Shown: one piece after another, positions 62,117-64,000 of the stretch
Position numbering within the stretch: position 1 is the stretch's first letter
Layout: the number at the start of each line of letters is the position of its first letter
Assembly: GCF_014193515.1 (NCBI RefSeq)
Contig: NZ_BLXX01000010.1
Coordinates: 150,523-214,522 of the forward strand
Length of the DNA stretch: 64,000 bases
Source: Geomonas silvestris
GTDB lineage: Bacteria; Desulfobacterota; Desulfuromonadia; Geobacterales; Geobacteraceae
Direction of reading: 5' to 3'
Translations under genes and position numbers: made by a program
The notes under the pieces: model-generated
Database searches by the model: none
What the model saw: the letters and a program-made list of their open reading frames with translations, nothing else
What the model was told of the DNA's origin: nothing

Positions 62117-62767
62117 ATGACACGCGTCAGAGTTGCAGGGTTTACCATCTCGCTTGATGGGTACGGAGCGGGGCCGCATCAGGACATCGAGAATCCGCTT
62201 GGTGTGGGCGGGACAGATTTGCACCAGTGGTTGGTCTCAACACGCACGTTCCAACGGATGCTGTTTGGCGGCGATGGCGGCACAACGGGGATCGACGAGG
62301 ACTTTGCTGCGCGGGGCTTTGAGAATGTCGGCGCCTGGATTCTCGGAAGAAACATGTTCGGACCCGTCCGCGGTCCCTGGCCCGACCTGGACTGGAAGGG
62401 CTGGTGGGGGGACACCCCACCCTATCACGTGCCAACGTTCATCCTGACTCACCACGCGCGCCCGCCCATCCAGATGGAAGGCGGAACGACCTTCCATTTC
62501 GTCACGGGGGGGATTCACGAGGCGCTCGAACGGGCGCGCGACGCTGCAAACGGCATGGATGTGCGCATTGGCGGCGGAGTTAACACTATCCAGCAGTTTC
62601 TTCGTGCGGGGCTCATCGATGAGCTGCACATCGCGATCTCGCCGGTCTTGCTGGGCAGGGGAGAGCGATTGTCCGAGGGGGTTGACGCCCGCGCTCTTGG
62701 ATACGAATGTGTTCAGTTCGTTGCCTCGGAGAAAGGCACCCACGTTGTGCTCCGGCGCCAGAGATGA
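62117..62767 (+). CDS. RibD C-terminal-domain dihydrofolate-reductase-like protein
   Basis: A 216-residue member of the DHFR-like RibD_C family (YyaP/YwjB type). VAGFTISLDGYGAG marks the N-terminus, and VRIGGGVNTIQQFLRAGLIDELHIAISPVLLG gives the NADPH-binding GGG and the conserved IDELH segment (positions about 155-186). The reductive substrate is unknown; this is not necessarily riboflavin synthesis. ATG 62117 is preferred because AGGAGG lies 8 bases upstream, whereas the ATG at 62111 would be too close to it. Confidence 0.85.
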   Translation: MTRVRVAGFTISLDGYGAGPHQDIENPLGVGGTDLHQWLVSTRTFQRMLFGGDGGTTGIDEDFAARGFENVGAWILGRNMFGPVRGPWPDLDWKGWWGDTPPYHVPTFILTHHARPPIQMEGGTTFHFVTGGIHEALERARDAANGMDVRIGGGVNTIQQFLRAGLIDELHIAISPVLLGRGERLSEGVDARALGYECVQFVASEKGTHVVLRRQR

Positions 62768-62861
62768 GCTATTGGCCCTCCGGGATCACCCCATGCACAC
62801 GAAGAAAATGCCCATAACGAAGTTGTGGGAGCATCAGGAAGACGGAGGGGGAGCTATCGAG

Positions 62862-63086
62862 ATGGACTATCGCGCTGTTGCCAAAAAACTACTACAAGAA
62901 CAACCACAGACCATTGCAGTTGTCCTGGCCAGGCTGGAACCGGAACACTCAAGCGAGATCATGAAGCTGCTGCCGGACTTCGTTCAGGCCGACTTGGTGA
63001 GCAGGATCGTGCAGGTCGACAAGTTGCCGGGCGAGGTCCTCGAAGAGGTTGACGCCTTGATCCAGTCACTGCTGAGGCAGCGCTGA
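62862..63086 (+). CDS. Stand-alone FliG middle-domain-like protein
   Basis: A 74-residue protein resembling only the middle segment of the flagellar switch protein FliG: EQPQTIAVVLARLEPEHSSEIMKLLP corresponds to the EHPQTIALILSYL motif of FliG, and the EVLEEVDALIQSL helix follows (positions about 13-38 and 56-69). FliG's N- and C-terminal domains are missing. G-rich GGAGGGGGAG precedes ATG 62862; an upstream ATG at 62793 in the same frame is possible. It may be a fragment of a decayed fliG or a small interacting protein. Confidence 0.65.
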   Translation: MDYRAVAKKLLQEQPQTIAVVLARLEPEHSSEIMKLLPDFVQADLVSRIVQVDKLPGEVLEEVDALIQSLLRQR

Positions 63087-63138
63087 GTGGGTGGAGAGGG
63101 GACGCTGGGGCGGCGAGGAGGCTATAAGCTTCTGGTAG

Positions 63139-63432
63139 CTACCTGGCTTCTGCATGAAGTTTGATACCGAGGGCGGTGACTATTTTGAGGATGGTATCAA
63201 AACCGGGTACCCGCTCCCCGGAGAGGGCTTTGTACAGGCTCTCACGGGAAAGGCCTGCATCACGCGCAACTTGAGACATCCCTTTGGCACGTGCGATGTC
63301 CCCGAGTGCTTTGGCAACAAAAGCGGCATCGCCATTAGCTTCCTCAAGTGAGGCTTCAAGGTAGGCTGCCATTTCCTCCGGCGTACGGAGATGCTCGGCA
63401 ACATCGTAGCGACTGGTAGTAGTTTTAGGCAT
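63139..63432 (-). CDS. higA: HigA-like antitoxin (XRE helix-turn-helix)
   Basis: A 97-residue antitoxin of the addiction-module antidote type. The helix-turn-helix covers MSQVARDAGLSRESLYKALSG (about 52-72) and the final GFDTILKIVTALGIKLHAEAR is a typical tail. It is downstream of the toxin gene by 8 bp, the reversed order that marks higBA-like modules. It should bind the palindrome in the module promoter. Confidence 0.88.
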   Translation of the reverse strand: MPKTTTSRYDVAEHLRTPEEMAAYLEASLEEANGDAAFVAKALGDIARAKGMSQVARDAGLSRESLYKALSGERVPGFDTILKIVTALGIKLHAEAR

Positions 63433-63440
63433 GGTTCCTC

Positions 63441-63731
63441 CTACAGATTCTGTGCTAGCCGGATTGCGGTCTTAATATCACGAGATTGACTGCTCTTATC
63501 GCCACCGGCCAGAAGAACAATCCATTCGTTCCCGCGCTGGATGAAATAGATACGATAACCGGGACCGTAGTCGATCCGCATTTCACAGACACCTTCACCA
63601 ACAGGCTTAACGTCTCCTGCATTTCCTGAGGCAAGGCGTTCAATCCTGACGAGGACACGCGCCTTAGCTCGGATATCGCGCAGGTTATCGAGCCACTGAG
63701 CAAAGACTTCGGTTTTCCGGATTTCAGCCAT
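63441..63731 (-). CDS. higB: HigB-like/Gp49 addiction-module toxin
   Basis: A 96-residue RelE-superfamily toxin. Typical segments are FAQWLDNLRDIRAKARVLVRI, EMRIDYGPGYRIYFIQRG and the final AGGDKSSQSRDIKTAIRLAQ (last in part). It should cleave mRNA in translation-dependent fashion. The start is set at the second ATG (63731). It is the promoter-proximal gene of the pair. Confidence 0.88.
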   Translation of the reverse strand: MAEIRKTEVFAQWLDNLRDIRAKARVLVRIERLASGNAGDVKPVGEGVCEMRIDYGPGYRIYFIQRGNEWIVLLAGGDKSSQSRDIKTAIRLAQNL

Positions 63732-63736
63732 AATCA

Positions 63737-63765
63737 ATTGTAGCCAATCGGCTACACCAGGTCAA
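63737..63765 (-). promoter_or_regulatory. HigBA promoter with overlapping palindromic operator
   Basis: Read on the minus strand, TTGACC-N17-TACAAT is a near-consensus sigma-70 promoter. TGTAGCC-N4-GGCTACA (63739-63756) is a perfect palindrome lying over the spacer and -10 box, so antitoxin binding would block RNA polymerase. Confidence 0.85.
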
Positions 63766-63769
63766 GTAA

Positions 63770-63897
63770 TGCCGATTAGGTTTGAAAGACGATAACTGCA
63801 GAAACTCAACCCGCTTAACAACGTCCCTCGTGTGCGTGGTTTGCAGGGAAAGTCGAATCCCCCCTGTTTAAATGCATGAGTGAGGGGAATTGAAAGA
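63770..63897. other. Gap between the toxin module and the transposase leader
   Basis: About 128 bp without a gene; only a run CCCCCCTG near 63860 is notable. It may contain the left end of the insertion sequence. Confidence 0.4.
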
Positions 63898-63979
63898 GGG
63901 AGCCTCCTGGTGGTAGAAGCTTGCTAAGCAAGCAGCTGGGTCGAATAAATCGCCCAGAATCAAACCACAGGAGGCTCCC
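63898..63979 (+). other. Structured leader (three-way-junction-like) before the transposase
   Basis: GGGAGCCTCCTGGTGG at 63898 pairs with CCACAGGAGGCTCCC at 63965 (one bulged G). Inside are two more hairpins: GCTTGC-TAA-GCAAGC (63919-63933) and CTGGG with CCCAG (63936-63957). The outer stem contains the GGAGG ribosome site of the following gene. Confidence 0.75.
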
Positions 63980-64000
63980 ATGGCGGCACTTTACTACATC
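63980..64000 (+). mobile_element. 5' end of a probable IS110-type transposase gene
   Basis: The last 21 bases encode MAALYYI, which fits the beginning of IS110-family transposases, commonly xxxxYxGLDVHK. GGAGG lies 6-7 bases before the ATG. The rest lies beyond the window, so the family is tentative. Confidence 0.45.

Overview
This window looks like a chromosomal segment of a GC-rich anaerobic delta-proteobacterium of the Geobacter group (Geomonas/Citrifermentans-like). Supporting signs are a multiheme c-type cytochrome paired with an MtrB-type outer-membrane barrel, a ferredoxin-linked korDABC 2-oxoacid oxidoreductase, many c-di-GMP proteins (PilZ, MshEN, two GGDEF), a HypE C-terminus, a MucR homologue and a sigma-54 ammonium transporter. 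The genus is inferred from gene content and style, not from a database search.

Layout. 1-3.1 kb: end of hypE, a PilZ protein, a MshEN-receiver fusion, and amtB with a sigma-54 promoter and three 21-bp-spaced upstream repeats. 3.3-7.4 kb: a histone-deacetylase-like hydrolase operon, a CoA-binding protein and small membrane proteins. 7.7-13.2 kb: a probable electron-conduit cluster (ABC ATPase, decaheme lipoprotein, MtrB-like barrel, ABC substrate-binding protein, receiver). 13.4-15.4 kb: a Cys-tailed small protein, a phosphodiesterase and SppA. 15.7-23.8 kb: the core block yceD-rpmF-plsX-fabH-fabD-fabG-acpP-fabF, then rpiB and glyA. 24-36.5 kb: radical SAM protein, Fis-type protein, comEC, a REC-GGDEF regulator, hisS, dnaE and accA. 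36.7-45.7 kb: outer-membrane barrel, gdhA, DUF445, cupin, rluB, mucR, korDABC. tRNA-Gln and tRNA-Glu follow at 45.8-46.0 kb.

Immediately after the two tRNA genes the character changes. From about 46 to 64 kb the DNA is accessory: a RelE-type toxin-antitoxin pair, orphan membrane proteins, and a clearly AT-richer stretch (about 47.5-56 kb). That stretch carries a RloC/PrrC-like ATPase, a two-gene membrane/soluble pair, a small basic protein overlapping a TIR/deoxyribosyltransferase-like protein, and an AIPR-type protein with a PD-(D/E)XK-like motif. I read this as a defence island. Three families of palindromic REPIN-like elements with GGGGACGTCC-type ends are scattered between its genes, including one element present twice in identical form. 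After the island come a hydrolase/MFS/AraC module, a second GGDEF protein, a SlyD-like FKBP, a RibD_C reductase, a stand-alone FliG-middle-like domain, a HigBA-type toxin-antitoxin operon with a clear autoregulatory operator, and the 5' end of a probable IS110-type transposase.

The best candidates for something undescribed are the TIR-like/basic-protein pair and its ATPase and AIPR neighbours, the REPIN families, the structured leader before the transposase, and the porin-cytochrome cluster embedded with ABC-transporter parts. Two genes (the ABC substrate-binding protein and comEC) appear to start at CTG codons.
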